Assembly: GCA_944329375.1 (NCBI GenBank)
Contig: CALVIB010000001.1
Coordinates: forward strand, 62,001 to 126,000
Direction: 5' to 3'
Origin: an uncultured Bacilli bacterium
GTDB lineage: Bacteria > Bacillota_I > Bacilli_A > RF39 > UBA660
Length of the DNA: 64,000 bases
In this document: positions 8,516 to 19,480 of the stretch, one piece after another
How positions within the stretch are numbered: the first letter of the stretch is position 1
Layout: every line of letters starts with the position of its first letter
Notes under the pieces: model-generated
The model's database searches: none
What the model was told of the DNA's origin: nothing
What the model saw: only the letters and a program-made list of their open reading frames with translations
Translations under genes and position numbers: made by a program

Positions 8516-9292
8516 ATGTTAGAAGGTACAGGAAAATATTTTTTAATACTCTTTATCATTTTTTTCATCGTTTACTTAACTGTTAAAATTTGCTTAAGTA
8601 AATTATTTAAAGAGGCAAAAATAGAATCATGGAAAGCATATATACCATTTTATAATAGACTTGTTTTAATCAAGTTATTAGATTTAAAAAAATCTTTATT
8701 TTATAAAACACTAATTCCTATTGTAAATTTATATTACTATAAAATTATAATTAGTGAGTTATTAAAAGCTTATAAAATGGACCCTAAAGATGCAATTTGG
8801 TTTATCATAATTCCTATGTATAAATTTCCAGAATTAGTATTTAAACAACCAAAATTTATGCTTCATATGTATGATGATACAGAAGAATTTATAAGTAATC
8901 AAAATATTTTATTTACACAAGAGACAAAAAATCAAACAAATACTCCAGTCAAAGAAATAACAGAATCCAACGTAGTAAATCAGTATAATCCTAATAGTCA
9001 AACTTCACAAAATGAAATAATAATTAAACCAGAATCTTATAATCAAGTGCAAGAAAACATTAGTGAAAAACCACAAGTAAATATATCTAATTCAAATAAT
9101 GTATTTTTAAATCCTAATTTAGAAAACAATTCAAAGCAAGAAACTATAATTCAACCTAAACCTCAGGAAGAAAAACATGAAGAACAAAAAATTGCTTTTA
9201 ATTCAAATGCCCCTAAAGTATGTCCAAACTGTGGTACTAAATTATCTCCAAATGCGACAACTTGTTTTCTTTGTGGTACAAAACTATTGTAA
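8516..9292 (+). CDS. DUF5684-like membrane protein with a C-terminal zinc ribbon
   Basis: The 258 residues start with a membrane segment (about 6-26). The motif WKAYIPFYN and further hydrophobic segments follow (about 60-110), which I associate with DUF5684-type proteins. A long Gln/Asn-rich linker leads to a C-terminal zinc ribbon, CPNCGTKLSPNATTCFLCG. The order differs from the common zinc-ribbon-first membrane proteins. A strong AAAAGGAGG site precedes the ATG. The role is unknown; the ribbon probably faces the cytoplasm. Confidence 0.7.
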   Translation: MLEGTGKYFLILFIIFFIVYLTVKICLSKLFKEAKIESWKAYIPFYNRLVLIKLLDLKKSLFYKTLIPIVNLYYYKIIISELLKAYKMDPKDAIWFIIIPMYKFPELVFKQPKFMLHMYDDTEEFISNQNILFTQETKNQTNTPVKEITESNVVNQYNPNSQTSQNEIIIKPESYNQVQENISEKPQVNISNSNNVFLNPNLENNSKQETIIQPKPQEEKHEEQKIAFNSNAPKVCPNCGTKLSPNATTCFLCGTKLL

Positions 9293-9309
9293 TATTTAAA
9301 AAAAAACAG

Positions 9310-9550
9310 TATAATAAAAAACAAAGCCAAGACCAAGAGGAGTAAATATTTATCTATTTATAGAAAGTTAGTGGTTGATGTAAACTAATAATAGATTATA
9401 TTGAAGGTAGCTTGACCAAGCTGATTTTTTGAAACAGTAGTAGAAAAATCCGTAAAATGTGCGTTAAACAAATCAAGGTAAGTAAGACTTATAAAATAGG
9501 GTGGTACCGCGTTCAAAACGCCCCTATATTTATAAGTTTTTTTTTCTTAA
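9310..9550 (+). promoter_or_regulatory. T-box riboswitch (Val) controlling the HD gene and valS
   Basis: A TATAAT at 9310-9315 is followed by a leader with Stem I features. The specifier region reads GAAGGTAG at 9403-9410, so the codon in the specifier position is GTA (Val, 9407-9409). The T-box sequence AGGGTGGTACCGCG is at 9498-9511. The terminator pairs ACTTATAAAATAGGG with CCCCTATATTTATAAGT and is followed by nine T residues. Uncharged tRNA(Val) should favour the antiterminator and switch on valS. The codon assignment agrees with the gene downstream. Confidence 0.92.
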
Positions 9551-9564
9551 AGGAGGGAATATAT

Positions 9565-10290
9565 GTGTTAGAAGCTTTTAATCAATATGTCAAAAAGTTT
9601 GATTTAAATAATGAAGATATAAAACTAAAATATAATCATTCATATAGGGTCATGGAATTAAGTCAAAAATATGCAAAACAATTAAATTATTCCAAAGAAG
9701 ATTATGCTATCGCGCAAATCATAGGTCTTATACATGATATTGGGAGATTTGAACAACTAAAAAAATATAATTCATATGATGATTCAAAAACAGTAGACCA
9801 CGCTGAATTAGGAGTAGACATATTGTTTAATCAAAATTTAATAAAGCAGTTTAATATTCCTAAAAAATACTATGAAATAATTAAATTTGCTATACAAAAT
9901 CACAATAAAATAAATATTGAACAAACATACGATTCTCAAAAATTAAAACATGCTAAATTAATAAAGGATTTAGATAAAATAGATATATTATATTTACTAG
10001 GTTATCTAAAAGAAATAAAAATAGTCCCAACAAATGAAAAAATAAGTGTCCAAATCAAAAAAGATATTTACAATCATAAATTATGTAATCTTAAAAATTG
10101 TCAAAATACCAATGACTACATAGCTGCTAAATTTGCCTTTGCCTTTGATATAAATAACGTTATATGTTTAAAAGAATTTAATAAAAATTTAAAATACTTC
10201 TATAATCATTTAAATAAAAAAGAAATATTTGAAGATATATATTTAGAAGTGCAAAAATACATAAAAGAAAGGATTGATAGAAATGCTTGA
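9565..10290 (+). CDS. HD-domain phosphohydrolase
   Basis: The 241 residues carry the HD superfamily metal ligands in order: His in KYNHSYRV, His-Asp in LIHDIGRFE (about residue 55), His in VDHAELG and Asp in KDLDKIDIL. The start is GTG at 9565, eight bases after AGGAGGG. The frame runs upstream through the T-box, but that part must be leader RNA. The gene lies between the Val T-box and valS and overlaps valS by 8 bp, so it is made when valine charging is low. The substrate is unknown. Confidence 0.85.
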   Translation: MLEAFNQYVKKFDLNNEDIKLKYNHSYRVMELSQKYAKQLNYSKEDYAIAQIIGLIHDIGRFEQLKKYNSYDDSKTVDHAELGVDILFNQNLIKQFNIPKKYYEIIKFAIQNHNKINIEQTYDSQKLKHAKLIKDLDKIDILYLLGYLKEIKIVPTNEKISVQIKKDIYNHKLCNLKNCQNTNDYIAAKFAFAFDINNVICLKEFNKNLKYFYNHLNKKEIFEDIYLEVQKYIKERIDRNA

Positions 10291-12808
10291 AAAAAAATAT
10301 AATCATTTAAAAGTAGAAGAAGGAAAATATGAAAATTGGAAAAATAAAGGATATTTTAAAGCAGGCGATATAAGTAAAAAGCCATATGCAATTGTAATAC
10401 CACCACCTAATGTTACAGGAAAATTACATATTGGGCATGCTTGGGATACAGGCTTACAAGATATAATAATTAGATATAAAAAATTAAAAGGCTTTGATAC
10501 ACTATGGGTTCCAGGAATGGACCATGCAGGTATAGCTACCCAAGCAAAAGTTGATAAAAGACTAAGAGATAAAGGAATAGACCCAAGAAGTATGGATAGA
10601 GAAGAATGGCTAAAAGCTGCGTGGGCTTGGAAAGATGAATATGCAGAGAATATTCATAAACAATGGGCTAAACTAGGACTTGCTTTAGATTATAGTAAAG
10701 AAAGATTTACATTAGATGAAGGATTGTCTAAAGCTGTAAACAAGGTTTTTGTTGATTTATATAATAAAGGATTAATTTATCGAGGAGAAAAAATAATTAA
10801 TTGGGACCCAGTTCAATTAACCGCCTTATCAAATGAAGAAGTTATTTATAAAGACGAAGAAGGCGCCTTTTATCATTTAAAATATTATATTGATGGAACT
10901 GAAGAATACTTAGATGTTGCTACCACAAGACCAGAAACACTTTTTGGAGATACAGCAGTAGCTGTTAATCCAAATGATAAAAGATATAAACATCTAATAG
11001 GAAAAGAAGTTATTCTTCCAATCGTTGAAAGAAAAATTCCTATTATAGCTGATGAACATGCAGATATAGAAAAGGGAACTGGATGTGTAAAAATAACTCC
11101 AGCTCACGACCCAAATGACTTTGAAGTTGGTCAAAGACATGGATTAGAAAAAATAATTATAATGAATCCAGATGCAACAATGAATGAAAAAACAGGAAAA
11201 TATAAAGGATTAAATAGATTTGAATGCCGAGAAAAACTAATAGAAGAATTAAACGAAAAAGGATTATTAATTGGAATAGAAAAAATAACTCATTCCGTTG
11301 GTCACTCAGAAAGAAGTGATGCCATAGTTGAACCATACTTATCTAAACAGTGGTTTGTAAAAATGGACATTTTAGCTAAAAACGCTTTAAAAAACCAGTT
11401 TAATCAAAATAAAAAAGTTAATTTTTTCCCTCAAAGATTTGAAAAAACATTAAATCATTGGTTAGAAATATCACATGACTGGTGTATATCTAGACAATTA
11501 TGGTGGGGACATCGAATACCGGCATGGTATAAAAACGATGAAATATATGTTGGATTAGAAGCCCCAAAAGAAGAAGGATGGACTAGAGACCCAGATACCC
11601 TAGATACTTGGTTTTCATCAGCATTATGGCCATTTAGTACCATGGGATGGCCCGATAATACTGATTTATATAAAAGATATTATCCAAATGATGTAATAAT
11701 TGCTGGATTTGATATCATATTTTTCTGGGTTAGTCGTATGATATTCCAAGGAATAGAATTTACTGGCCAAAGACCATTTAAAGATTGTTTAATCCATGGA
11801 CTAGTAAGAGATAACTTAGGTAGAAAAATGAGTAAATCATTAGGTAATGGTGTTGACCCAATGGATGAAATAGATAAATATGGTGCAGATAGTTTAAGAT
11901 TTTTCCTAACAACCTCATCCGCACCTGGAATGGATGTAAAATACGACCCAGAAAAAGTTAAATCAACATGGAATTTTATTAATAAACTTTGGAATGCCTC
12001 AAGATTTGTATTAATGAATATAGATGAATATGAAGAAACATTAGAAGATTTAACACTACCAGATAAATGGATTTTAACCAAATTAAATAAAACAGTTAAA
12101 GAAGTTACAAAAAGCATGGAAAAATATGAATTTAATATTGTCGGCTCAACTTTATATAACTTTATATGGAATGATTTTTGTGATTGGTACATTGAACTTT
12201 CAAAATTAAATATGAATAATACTACAAAAACGGTATTATTAAAAACTCTAAAAGCAATTTTAAAAATGCTTCATCCATTTATGCCGTATGTTACAGAAGA
12301 AATATACACAAAATTACCAAATACCGAAGAATCCATAATGTTAAGCGAGTATCCAGAATATAATCATAAAGAAATATTTAGTGAATACAAAAATATGGAT
12401 AATATAATAGACTTGATTAAAAAAATAAGAAAATCTAAATTAGAAAATAATATCAAAGAAAATTATATTGAATTTAATCATCCAATATTAAAAGAAAATA
12501 AAAATATACTAAATAAATTATTAAAAAATAAAGAATTAGAAAATCATCAATCATTAGAAAACATAACATTTAACTTTATGGGAGAAAAAGTAAATCTATA
12601 TTATGATAATTCCGCAAATAAAACGGCAGAAATAGAAAACCTTTATAAAGAAAAAGAAAGATTAGAATCATCAATAAATAGGAGAGAAAAACTACTAGCA
12701 AACCAAAATTATGTAAACAAAGCGCCTAAAAATATTGTTGAAACTGAAAAACAAACATTAGAAAAAGAAAAACAAGAACTATCAATAATTATTCAAAAAT
12801 TAAAATAA
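10283..12808 (+). CDS. valS: Valyl-tRNA synthetase
   Basis: This class I enzyme charges tRNA(Val). The 841 residues include the HIGH-type motif [11 protein letters not shown], the editing domain with [31 protein letters not shown], and the KMSKS motif [11 protein letters not shown]. The C-terminus is a coiled coil (about residues 780-841) as in other ValRS. The start is the ATG at 10283 with AAAGGA nine bases upstream; an in-frame TTG three codons earlier is less likely. It is regulated by the upstream Val T-box and is the last gene of that operon. Confidence 0.96.
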   Translation: MLEKKYNHLKVEEGKYENWKNKGYFKAGDISKKPYAIVIPPPNVTGKLHIGHAWDTGLQDIIIRYKKLKGFDTLWVPGMDHAGIATQAKVDKRLRDKGIDPRSMDREEWLKAAWAWKDEYAENIHKQWAKLGLALDYSKERFTLDEGLSKAVNKVFVDLYNKGLIYRGEKIINWDPVQLTALSNEEVIYKDEEGAFYHLKYYIDGTEEYLDVATTRPETLFGDTAVAVNPNDKRYKHLIGKEVILPIVERKIPIIADEHADIEKGTGCVKITPAHDPNDFEVGQRHGLEKIIIMNPDATMNEKTGKYKGLNRFECREKLIEELNEKGLLIGIEKITHSVGHSERSDAIVEPYLSKQWFVKMDILAKNALKNQFNQNKKVNFFPQRFEKTLNHWLEISHDWCISRQLWWGHRIPAWYKNDEIYVGLEAPKEEGWTRDPDTLDTWFSSALWPFSTMGWPDNTDLYKRYYPNDVIIAGFDIIFFWVSRMIFQGIEFTGQRPFKDCLIHGLVRDNLGRKMSKSLGNGVDPMDEIDKYGADSLRFFLTTSSAPGMDVKYDPEKVKSTWNFINKLWNASRFVLMNIDEYEETLEDLTLPDKWILTKLNKTVKEVTKSMEKYEFNIVGSTLYNFIWNDFCDWYIELSKLNMNNTTKTVLLKTLKAILKMLHPFMPYVTEEIYTKLPNTEESIMLSEYPEYNHKEIFSEYKNMDNIIDLIKKIRKSKLENNIKENYIEFNHPILKENKNILNKLLKNKELENHQSLENITFNFMGEKVNLYYDNSANKTAEIENLYKEKERLESSINRREKLLANQNYVNKAPKNIVETEKQTLEKEKQELSIIIQKLK

Positions 12809-12976
12809 ATAAACTCTCACATTTTCTATCGTATTTTTAAATTATTAAACCTTATTTATCATATAAAAAAATGACACTTAGTAATATCAAAGATAAATTT
12901 TAAAATTAAAAAAGATTGATTTATGTAAAAAAATGTGATATATTGGTAACAGAATAGGGGCGAGGAGGTGAAATAG

Positions 12977-13540
12977 ATGAGAAGAAATTCCAAAGGTTTT
13001 ACTTTGATTGAGCTATTGGCCGTAATTGTTATCTTAGCTATTATCGCCTTAATTACAACTCCAATTATCTTAAATGTTATTGAAGATTCAAGAAAAAATA
13101 CTGCTGTCGTTAATGCTTGGGGAACAATAGATGCTGTAAGAGTTTCATACTCACAAGCTCAGGTTGATAGTGAACCAGTTGGTAGTCCATTTACAGTTAA
13201 TTTTCCAAAAGAAGATGGTAAAGGAACAGAAAATACTGACTGGGGAGTAACCGCTTCTACTGGTGGTGGATATGGTAAAGGTTATGTAAATGACCACGCT
13301 GTATCAGCAAGTGGAGCAATGCCAGAAGGAGGATATGTAACCATTCTAGAAGATGGAAATATAATTGCATATAAACTAAAATTCGGTCAATATTATTGTA
13401 CAACTATGAAAGAAGGTGCCGATTCATTTGACCCAAATTCTATGTTGTGTTCAAGAACTGCTAGCGATGTAGAATTAGGGGATATAGCAAATAATTCATC
13501 AAATCACGTTGGTGGTACATATGAAGGGCAAAATTCTTAA
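12977..13540 (+). CDS. Type IV prepilin-like protein
   Basis: The 187 residues begin with a class III signal, SKGFTLIELLAVIVILAIIALI, so a prepilin peptidase should cut after the Gly and leave an N-methyl-Phe mature end. The globular part has two Cys (YYCTTMK and MLCSRTA) that could form a disulphide and a Gly-rich loop. No assembly ATPase, platform protein or peptidase gene is nearby. A strong GAGGAGGTG site precedes the ATG, and a strong terminator follows. A likely role is in a competence-type or minor pilus. Confidence 0.85.
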   Translation: MRRNSKGFTLIELLAVIVILAIIALITTPIILNVIEDSRKNTAVVNAWGTIDAVRVSYSQAQVDSEPVGSPFTVNFPKEDGKGTENTDWGVTASTGGGYGKGYVNDHAVSASGAMPEGGYVTILEDGNIIAYKLKFGQYYCTTMKEGADSFDPNSMLCSRTASDVELGDIANNSSNHVGGTYEGQNS

Positions 13541-13552
13541 TTATAAAGTCTA

Positions 13553-13580
13553 AAACTGTAGTAATCCTACAGTTTTTATT
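13553..13580 (+). terminator. Terminator after the prepilin gene
   Basis: A 9-bp perfect stem (AAACTGTAG / CTACAGTTT) with a 5-nt loop runs into a T-tract. Confidence 0.88.
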
Positions 13581-13656
13581 TGCGCAAATTCAAAACAAAA
13601 TAATAACCTTGTCTAAAAAAAAGTAATATGCTATTATTATAATAGAGGTTGGTATC

Positions 13657-14079
13657 ATGTACGAGGAAGAATATAATAATACGACTAAAATAGTTGAATA
13701 TGTCTCAGTTATTACTATTTTGCTAATAATATTAATAATTTTAGTGCCTTCAGTATCAAATATTATTTATAATGTTTCAAAACGTTCCTCAGAAATTAGT
13801 ACTCAAGGAACAATAGAAACAGTAAAAGCCTTTTATGTCAATGTAAACCTAACTAAAACAGTTGACCTACCATTCAAAGTCATTTTTGATAATGATAAAT
13901 ATACATTTTATGAAAATGGAAAAAAAATAAACCTCAAAAACACATTAAATAATCGAGGAAAATTACCAACCGCAGGAAGTATTCAACTAAATACTGATGG
14001 TTCAGTAACTGTAAAAAATCTAACTTTTGGCAAATTTGTATGTAATCAAACAAATAAAAAAAGTTTAGTATGCGATTAA
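13657..14079 (+). CDS. Pilin-like membrane protein lacking the prepilin peptidase site
   Basis: The 140 residues have one N-terminal membrane segment (about 16-36) but no GFTLxE motif; the pre-membrane sequence is MYEEEYNNTTKIVEYVS. The rest follows the prepilin next door: STQGTIETVKAFYVN with GTIDAVRVSYSQ, LPFKVIF with SPFTVNF, and SVTVKNLTFGKFVC with NIIAYKLKFGQYYC. I infer a diverged paralogue that can no longer be processed and may stay membrane-anchored. It has its own promoter-like TATAAT and a GAGGTTGG site, so it looks expressed. Confidence 0.7.
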   Translation: MYEEEYNNTTKIVEYVSVITILLIILIILVPSVSNIIYNVSKRSSEISTQGTIETVKAFYVNVNLTKTVDLPFKVIFDNDKYTFYENGKKINLKNTLNNRGKLPTAGSIQLNTDGSVTVKNLTFGKFVCNQTNKKSLVCD

Positions 14080-14080
14080 C

Positions 14081-14108
14081 AAGTGATAACTTATTGGTTG
14101 TCACTTTT
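14081..14108 (+). terminator. Terminator after the degenerate pilin gene
   Basis: The 10-bp stem AAGTGATAAC / GTTGTCACTT (one imperfect pair) is followed by a short T-run. Confidence 0.65.
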
Positions 14109-14152
14109 AATATATTAAAACCTTTGATATAATGTTTATAAAGGTGATTTGG

Positions 14153-15955
14153 ATGAAACAAGAAAATATCAGAAACTTTTCAATAATAGCACATATTGAC
14201 CATGGAAAAAGTACATTAGCAGACAGAATATTAGAATTAACAGGTGCAATAACAGAAAGAGAAAAACAAGACCAATTACTAGATAATATGGATATTGAAA
14301 GAGAAAGAGGAATCACAATAAAATTAAATACAGTTAGATTAAATTATAATTATAAAAATCAAAATTATATAATGCATTTAATAGATACCCCAGGGCATGT
14401 TGATTTTTCCTATGAAGTTTCAAGAAGTTTGGCAGCATGTGAAGGAGCAATTTTAGTTGTTGATGCAGCTCAGGGAATAGAAGCCCAAACACTAGCAAAC
14501 GTATACTTAGCCTTAGAAAACGATTTAACTATTATTCCCGTTATTAATAAAATAGATCTTCCTAATGCAGACATTAATAAAGTAAAAAAAGAATTAATTG
14601 ACACATTAGGTTTCAAAGAAGAAGAAATTATTTTAACAAGTGCTAAAACTGGTAAAGGTATCAAAGAACTAATAGAAGCTATAATAGAAAGAATACCTGC
14701 CCCACAAGGAAATCCAAAAGAAAAATTAAAAGCTTTAGTCTTTGATAGTTATTTTGACCCTTATAAAGGAGTTGTCGTTTTAGTTAGAATAAAAGAAGGC
14801 ATTTTAAAATTAAAAGACAAAATAAAATTTATGGCTACTAATGCTGTTCATGAAGTAACAGAATTAGGTTTTAATAACCCAAAACCTCAAAATACCAGCG
14901 TATTAGAATGTGGTGAAGTAGGTTATATATGTGCCAGTATAAAAAGTATTAGTGACATTAAAGTTGGAGATACAATAACCTTAGAAAATAATCCAGCCCA
15001 AGAAAGTCTTCCTGGTTATAAACCTATGCAACCAATGGTTTTTTGTGGATTATATCCAACTGAAACAAACAAATACCCAGAACTAAGAGAAGCTTTAGAA
15101 AAATTAAAATTAAACGATGCGGCTTTAGAATTTGAACCAGAAACTTCAGAAGCATTAGGTTTTGGATTTAGATGTGGTTTCCTAGGATTACTTCATATGG
15201 AAATAACCTTAGAAAGATTAGAAAGAGAATTTAATATTACTCATATTGCTACCTCTCCATCAGTAATTTATAAAATTACAAAAACCGATAATGAAATTAT
15301 ATATATTGATAGTCCATCAAAAATGCCAGATAGAGGAAAAATAAAATTAATTGAAGAGCCCTATATTAAAACCGACATTTATGTACCTAGTGAATATATA
15401 GGTAGTATTATGGAATTATGTCAAAATAAAAGAGGAACATATATCAGTATGGAATATATAACTCCAAACAGAGTAAATATACATTATGAATTACCATTAT
15501 CAGAAATAGTTTACAATTTTTTTGATAAACTAAAAAGTTCTACTAAAGGATATGCCTCATTTGATTATGATTTAATAGGATATAAACCAAGTGATTTAGT
15601 AAAAATGGATATATTATTAAATGGGATTCCTGTTGATGCATTAAGCTTAATCGTTCATAAAGATTTTGCCTATAATAGAGGAAAAACCATTGTATATAAA
15701 TTAAAAGAGATAATTCCAAGACAATTATTTGAAGTGCCAATTCAAGCTGTCATTGGTTCAAAAGTGATTGCTAGAACAGATATTAAAGCAATGCGTAAAA
15801 ACGTTCTTGCTAAATGCTATGGCGGAGATATAACAAGAAAAAGAAAATTGTTAGAAAAACAAAAAGAAGGAAAAAAACGTATGAAAATGGTTGGTAAAGT
15901 CGAAGTACCTAGTGAAGCATTTTTAGCTGTTTTAAATATAGATGAAGAAAAGTAG
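14153..15955 (+). CDS. lepA: Elongation factor 4 (LepA)
   Basis: This ribosome-bound GTPase helps back-translocation and ribosome biogenesis. The 600 residues contain the G1 motif [14 protein letters not shown]2 RERGITIK, G3 DTPGHVDF, G4 NKIDLP and G5 SAKTG. The LepA-specific C-terminal [16 protein letters not shown] lies near the end, and the length is normal. The ATG at 14153 follows AAAGGTGA; the in-frame ATG 7 codons upstream has no site. A TATAAT lies just upstream (around 14128). It is followed closely by an unknown gene and hemW. Confidence 0.96.
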   Translation: MKQENIRNFSIIAHIDHGKSTLADRILELTGAITEREKQDQLLDNMDIERERGITIKLNTVRLNYNYKNQNYIMHLIDTPGHVDFSYEVSRSLAACEGAILVVDAAQGIEAQTLANVYLALENDLTIIPVINKIDLPNADINKVKKELIDTLGFKEEEIILTSAKTGKGIKELIEAIIERIPAPQGNPKEKLKALVFDSYFDPYKGVVVLVRIKEGILKLKDKIKFMATNAVHEVTELGFNNPKPQNTSVLECGEVGYICASIKSISDIKVGDTITLENNPAQESLPGYKPMQPMVFCGLYPTETNKYPELREALEKLKLNDAALEFEPETSEALGFGFRCGFLGLLHMEITLERLEREFNITHIATSPSVIYKITKTDNEIIYIDSPSKMPDRGKIKLIEEPYIKTDIYVPSEYIGSIMELCQNKRGTYISMEYITPNRVNIHYELPLSEIVYNFFDKLKSSTKGYASFDYDLIGYKPSDLVKMDILLNGIPVDALSLIVHKDFAYNRGKTIVYKLKEIIPRQLFEVPIQAVIGSKVIARTDIKAMRKNVLAKCYGGDITRKRKLLEKQKEGKKRMKMVGKVEVPSEAFLAVLNIDEEK

Positions 15956-15963
15956 GTGTTAAT

Positions 15964-16371
15964 ATGTACAATTTTGTATGGCATGAAATAGAGCAAGGCA
16001 TTAGAGTAATAATATTGCCTCCACCAATAGATGAGATTCTAAAAGATGATTTTAATTATTCAGATTATATAAAAAATTATTTAATACAAAATCAGGAAGA
16101 TAATGGAGAATATCTAACTAAACTAATTTTCAACGAACTAAGCGACGATGAAATAGTAGAAGAAAATAATCCATTAAGAGATATGCTTATAGATGAAGGA
16201 TTAAATGAGGCTTATGAAAAGGAAATAATCGAAATTCAAAAAATATATGAAACTGATTTAAAAGAAAAAAAGCATTCAATTGACTATACTAGTGCTATGA
16301 AAAAAATTGCAAAAAAATATTATGACATATTAAAAATAAAAAAGACAAACATTAAAGGTGCAAAAAAATGA
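15964..16371 (+). CDS. Hypothetical protein between lepA and hemW
   Basis: The 135-residue acidic protein starts MYNFVWHEIEQGIRVIILPPP and ends in a predicted helical Lys/Glu-rich region. No signal peptide or membrane segment is visible. The gene begins 8 bp after lepA, and its stop overlaps the hemW start (ATGA), so the three genes form an operon. I do not recognise its family. Confidence 0.6.
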   Translation: MYNFVWHEIEQGIRVIILPPPIDEILKDDFNYSDYIKNYLIQNQEDNGEYLTKLIFNELSDDEIVEENNPLRDMLIDEGLNEAYEKEIIEIQKIYETDLKEKKHSIDYTSAMKKIAKKYYDILKIKKTNIKGAKK

Positions 16372-17435
16372 GTATATACATTCATATACCATTTTGTTCA
16401 AGTATTTGTTCATATTGTGATTTTTGTAAACTTCTAAAAAATAAAAAATGGATAGAAGAATATTTAATTGTTTTAGAAAAAGAAATAAAAGAAAACTATA
16501 AAGGTGAAAAAGTAAATACAATATATATAGGTGGTGGAACACCAAGTACATTATCAAACAAAGAATTAGAAAAGCTTTTTAACATATTAAAAATATTCAA
16601 AACTGAAAAAAATACCGAAATAACATTTGAAACAAATACTGAAGATTTAACTAAAGAAAAAATAAATTTACTAAAGAAAAACATTAACAGATTAAGTATA
16701 GGAGTTCAGACCTTTAATAAAAAAAAGTTAGAAAAGTTAAACCGAAAACTAGATATAAATAATTTAAAAAATGCCTTAAAAAATTTTGATAATGTAAATA
16801 TTGATTTAATGTATGGTTTTCATAATCAAACATTAGAGAGTTTAAAAGAAGATTTAAAAAAAATAATTAGTTTAAATCCAAAACACATTTCCACATATTG
16901 TCTTATTTTAGAACCTCATACAAAATTATATATAAAAAAATACAAACCATTAGATGATGATAAAGAAAGACAAATGTATGATTTAATTATAAAAACATTA
17001 AAAGAAAATGGATATATCCAATATGAATTAAGCAACTTTTCCAAAAAAAATTATGAATCTAAACATAACATAACATATTGGAACAACGAAAGCTACTATG
17101 GATTTGGTCTAGGAGCAAGTGGATATATAGATGGAATTAGATATGAAAATACTAGAAATTTAAATGAATATTTAAAAGGTAATTTTGTTTTAAACAAACA
17201 CATAGTAACCAAAAAAGAAAAAATAGAAAATGAATTTATAGTAGGATTAAGAAAAATAGAAGGTATAAGTAAAGCAAAATTTTATAAAAAATATCAAAAA
17301 AATATCAAAGAAATAAAAGTAGTCAATAAAATGTTAAATGAAAAATTATTATTAGAAGATGAAATAAACATCTTCATAAATCCAAGATATTTATATACAT
17401 CAAATGAAATACTATTAAATTTTATAGAAATGTAA
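16368..17435 (+). CDS. hemW: Radical SAM heme chaperone HemW / coproporphyrinogen oxidase-like
   Basis: The 355 residues start with HIPFCSSICSYCDF, the CxxxCxxC radical SAM cluster motif with the HemN/HemW-type Tyr-Cys-Asp-Phe ending. GGGTPSTL (SAM binding), IGVQTF and KHNITYWNN follow. HNxxYW is the heme-binding signature that separates HemW from true HemN. HemW delivers heme to target enzymes. In Firmicutes the gene commonly follows lepA, as it does here. Start overlaps the upstream stop by 4 bp. Confidence 0.9.
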   Translation: MSIYIHIPFCSSICSYCDFCKLLKNKKWIEEYLIVLEKEIKENYKGEKVNTIYIGGGTPSTLSNKELEKLFNILKIFKTEKNTEITFETNTEDLTKEKINLLKKNINRLSIGVQTFNKKKLEKLNRKLDINNLKNALKNFDNVNIDLMYGFHNQTLESLKEDLKKIISLNPKHISTYCLILEPHTKLYIKKYKPLDDDKERQMYDLIIKTLKENGYIQYELSNFSKKNYESKHNITYWNNESYYGFGLGASGYIDGIRYENTRNLNEYLKGNFVLNKHIVTKKEKIENEFIVGLRKIEGISKAKFYKKYQKNIKEIKVVNKMLNEKLLLEDEINIFINPRYLYTSNEILLNFIEM

Positions 17436-17453
17436 AACTTATTATTAATTATC

Positions 17454-17468
17454 CTTTATAGCCTATAA
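17454..17468. promoter_or_regulatory. Short perfect palindrome upstream of the first repeat paralogue
   Basis: TTTATAGCCTATAAA is a dyad of two 7-bp arms around a central C. It lies inside a wider imperfect repeat (ATCCTT ... AAGGAT). It could be an operator or a weak terminator for hemW. The second paralogue lacks it. Confidence 0.3.
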
Positions 17469-17500
17469 AATAATTATATATTTAAGGATGTGAGAAATAT

Positions 17501-19435
17501 ATGAATGAGAGAAATATATGGATAGATATAATATCTAAACTGTATAAAAATCTTCATATGTCAGAAAGTGCAATGCATGGAATGAGACAGTCAGATAAAA
17601 AAAGAGATAAAATATTAAATTATTTTGAAAGATTAGAAAAAGTACATCAAAGAGTATCAGAAAGTAAAAGAGAAGAAGATTTAAAATTGTTAAAAAATTT
17701 TTATTATAATCTTTATGTCATAAAACCAGAAGATATTCCTGATAGTTATTTTGAACATGAAAAGAGAATAATGAGAGAAAGAGGATATGGAAATATAGAA
17801 ATAACACCTGAGAGAAAACAGAATTTGATTAACCAGATTATAGAGGACCAAAAAGAATCATTAGATAAATGGATAGAATATTTTCTATTTGATGAAGAAA
17901 GTAATAGCTATGAGATGTGGGAGAAGTACTGGGTATTTCAAGGACTGCAACAATTAGGAAAATATAATAAAGAAACGGGTAAATTTTCAAAAAGAGATAA
18001 ACATACAGTATATCCATTTCCACCATTAGAAAGAGAAGTAATATTTACAACATTAAAATTAATGGAAGATTATATAAAAGATAAAAAAGGCGATAATGAA
18101 ATAAGAAGTGCTTTAGGAAGTGGTAATTTTAAGACTTTATATGAATATTCCATTAAAATTATAATGAATAAAGAAGAAAAGCAAAGTAATACGACTTTAG
18201 GGAAATGGATAAAATATGAACAAGGCTCAGATTATCATAAATTAAGAGATAGTCTTCAAGGATATTATACAGGATGGTGTACAGCAGCAGGAGAAAACTT
18301 TGCGAAAGAACAGTTAGAAAATGGAGACTTTTATGTATATTATACATTAGATAAAAATGGCGAAGCCAAAGTACCTAGAATAGCTATAAGAATGAATGGA
18401 CATAATGAAATAGGAGAAATAAGAGGAATAGCCGATAATCAAAATATGGAACCAGAGATGATATCAATATTAGAAAAAAAGTTAGAAGAATTTCCAGATA
18501 GAGACAAATACAGAAAAAAAGAATATGACATGCAATTTTTAACAACGATAGATAATAAAGTCCAAAAAGGTTATGATTTAACTAAAGAAGAACTTAGATT
18601 TCTATATGAAATAGATAGTAAAATAGAAGGTTTTGGATACGAAAAAGACCCTAGAATAAAAGAAACAATAAATAAACGAAATATAAAAAATGATTTAATG
18701 TATATATTTGATTGTAAGGAAGATGAAATATGTGTAGGAGGAGATTTACCTAAAGATAAAACGATAAAAGTATATTGGGATTCCCTTGATTTAAGTGGTT
18801 TAACGAGTGCTGAAGACTTAAAATTACCAGAGCATATAGGAAGTTTTCTTTATTTAAGCGGTTTAACAAATGCCAAGGATTTAACCTTACCAAAGTATAT
18901 AGGAGGAAATCTTTATTTAGATAGTTTAACCAGTGCCAAAAGCTTAAAATTACCAGAGTATATAAGAGGAAATCTTAATTTAAGAAGTTTAACAAGCGCC
19001 AAGGGTTTAACCTTACCAGAGTATATAGGAGGTTCTCTTTGGTTAAATAGCTTAACCAGTGCCGAAGACTTAACCTTACCAGAGTATATAGGAGGTTATC
19101 TTGATTTAAGAAGTTTAACAAGTGCCAAAGGCTTAGACTTATCTAATACAATCATAGGAGATTCTCTTGGTTTAAGAAGTTTAACAAGTGCCAAAGGCTT
19201 AACCTTACCAAAACACATAGAGGGATACATTTGGTTAGGTGGTTTAACAAGTGCGGAAGGATTAAAATTACCAGAAAATTTTGATATTAAAAAATTAATT
19301 GCTCCAAATTATATTATAAAAGAAATAAAAAATCATCCAGAAAAGTATTATATTCAAAAAGAGGCGGAAGAATTAGATTCGCCTAGTGAAGAAGATATAC
19401 AAAATGGCGAACTTACTAAAGGTAGACATATTTAA
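17501..19435 (+). CDS. Large repeat protein, copy 1 (unique N-terminal region plus eight 21-22-residue repeats)
   Basis: The 644-residue cytosolic-looking protein has no signal peptide. The first ~425 residues are unique sequence, with a strongly patterned block GWCTAAGENFAKEQL ... GDFYVYYTLD ... PRIAIRMNGHNEIGEIRGIA (about residues 256-315). Eight tandem repeats with consensus LTSAEGLxLPxYIGGxLxL follow, a regular beta-solenoid or LRR-like pattern. The tail is LPENFDIKKL then a helix. I do not recognise the N-terminal family. A near copy follows immediately; the two are identical for about 1.1 kb at DNA level and differ in the repeats. Confidence 0.8.
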   Translation: MNERNIWIDIISKLYKNLHMSESAMHGMRQSDKKRDKILNYFERLEKVHQRVSESKREEDLKLLKNFYYNLYVIKPEDIPDSYFEHEKRIMRERGYGNIEITPERKQNLINQIIEDQKESLDKWIEYFLFDEESNSYEMWEKYWVFQGLQQLGKYNKETGKFSKRDKHTVYPFPPLEREVIFTTLKLMEDYIKDKKGDNEIRSALGSGNFKTLYEYSIKIIMNKEEKQSNTTLGKWIKYEQGSDYHKLRDSLQGYYTGWCTAAGENFAKEQLENGDFYVYYTLDKNGEAKVPRIAIRMNGHNEIGEIRGIADNQNMEPEMISILEKKLEEFPDRDKYRKKEYDMQFLTTIDNKVQKGYDLTKEELRFLYEIDSKIEGFGYEKDPRIKETINKRNIKNDLMYIFDCKEDEICVGGDLPKDKTIKVYWDSLDLSGLTSAEDLKLPEHIGSFLYLSGLTNAKDLTLPKYIGGNLYLDSLTSAKSLKLPEYIRGNLNLRSLTSAKGLTLPEYIGGSLWLNSLTSAEDLTLPEYIGGYLDLRSLTSAKGLDLSNTIIGDSLGLRSLTSAKGLTLPKHIEGYIWLGGLTSAEGLKLPENFDIKKLIAPNYIIKEIKNHPEKYYIQKEAEELDSPSEEDIQNGELTKGRHI

Positions 19436-19480
19436 ATAAAATAGGTAAATAATATGTAAAACAAAATTGATTTAAGAATA

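Noticed and set aside
9457-9564. Upstream extension of the HD gene
   Set aside because: This part is the Val T-box with its terminator; the GTG at 9565 has the ribosome site.
18781-19270. Possible CRISPR-like array from the regular repeats
   Set aside because: The repeats are 63-66 bp coding units in frame with the protein, without spacers.
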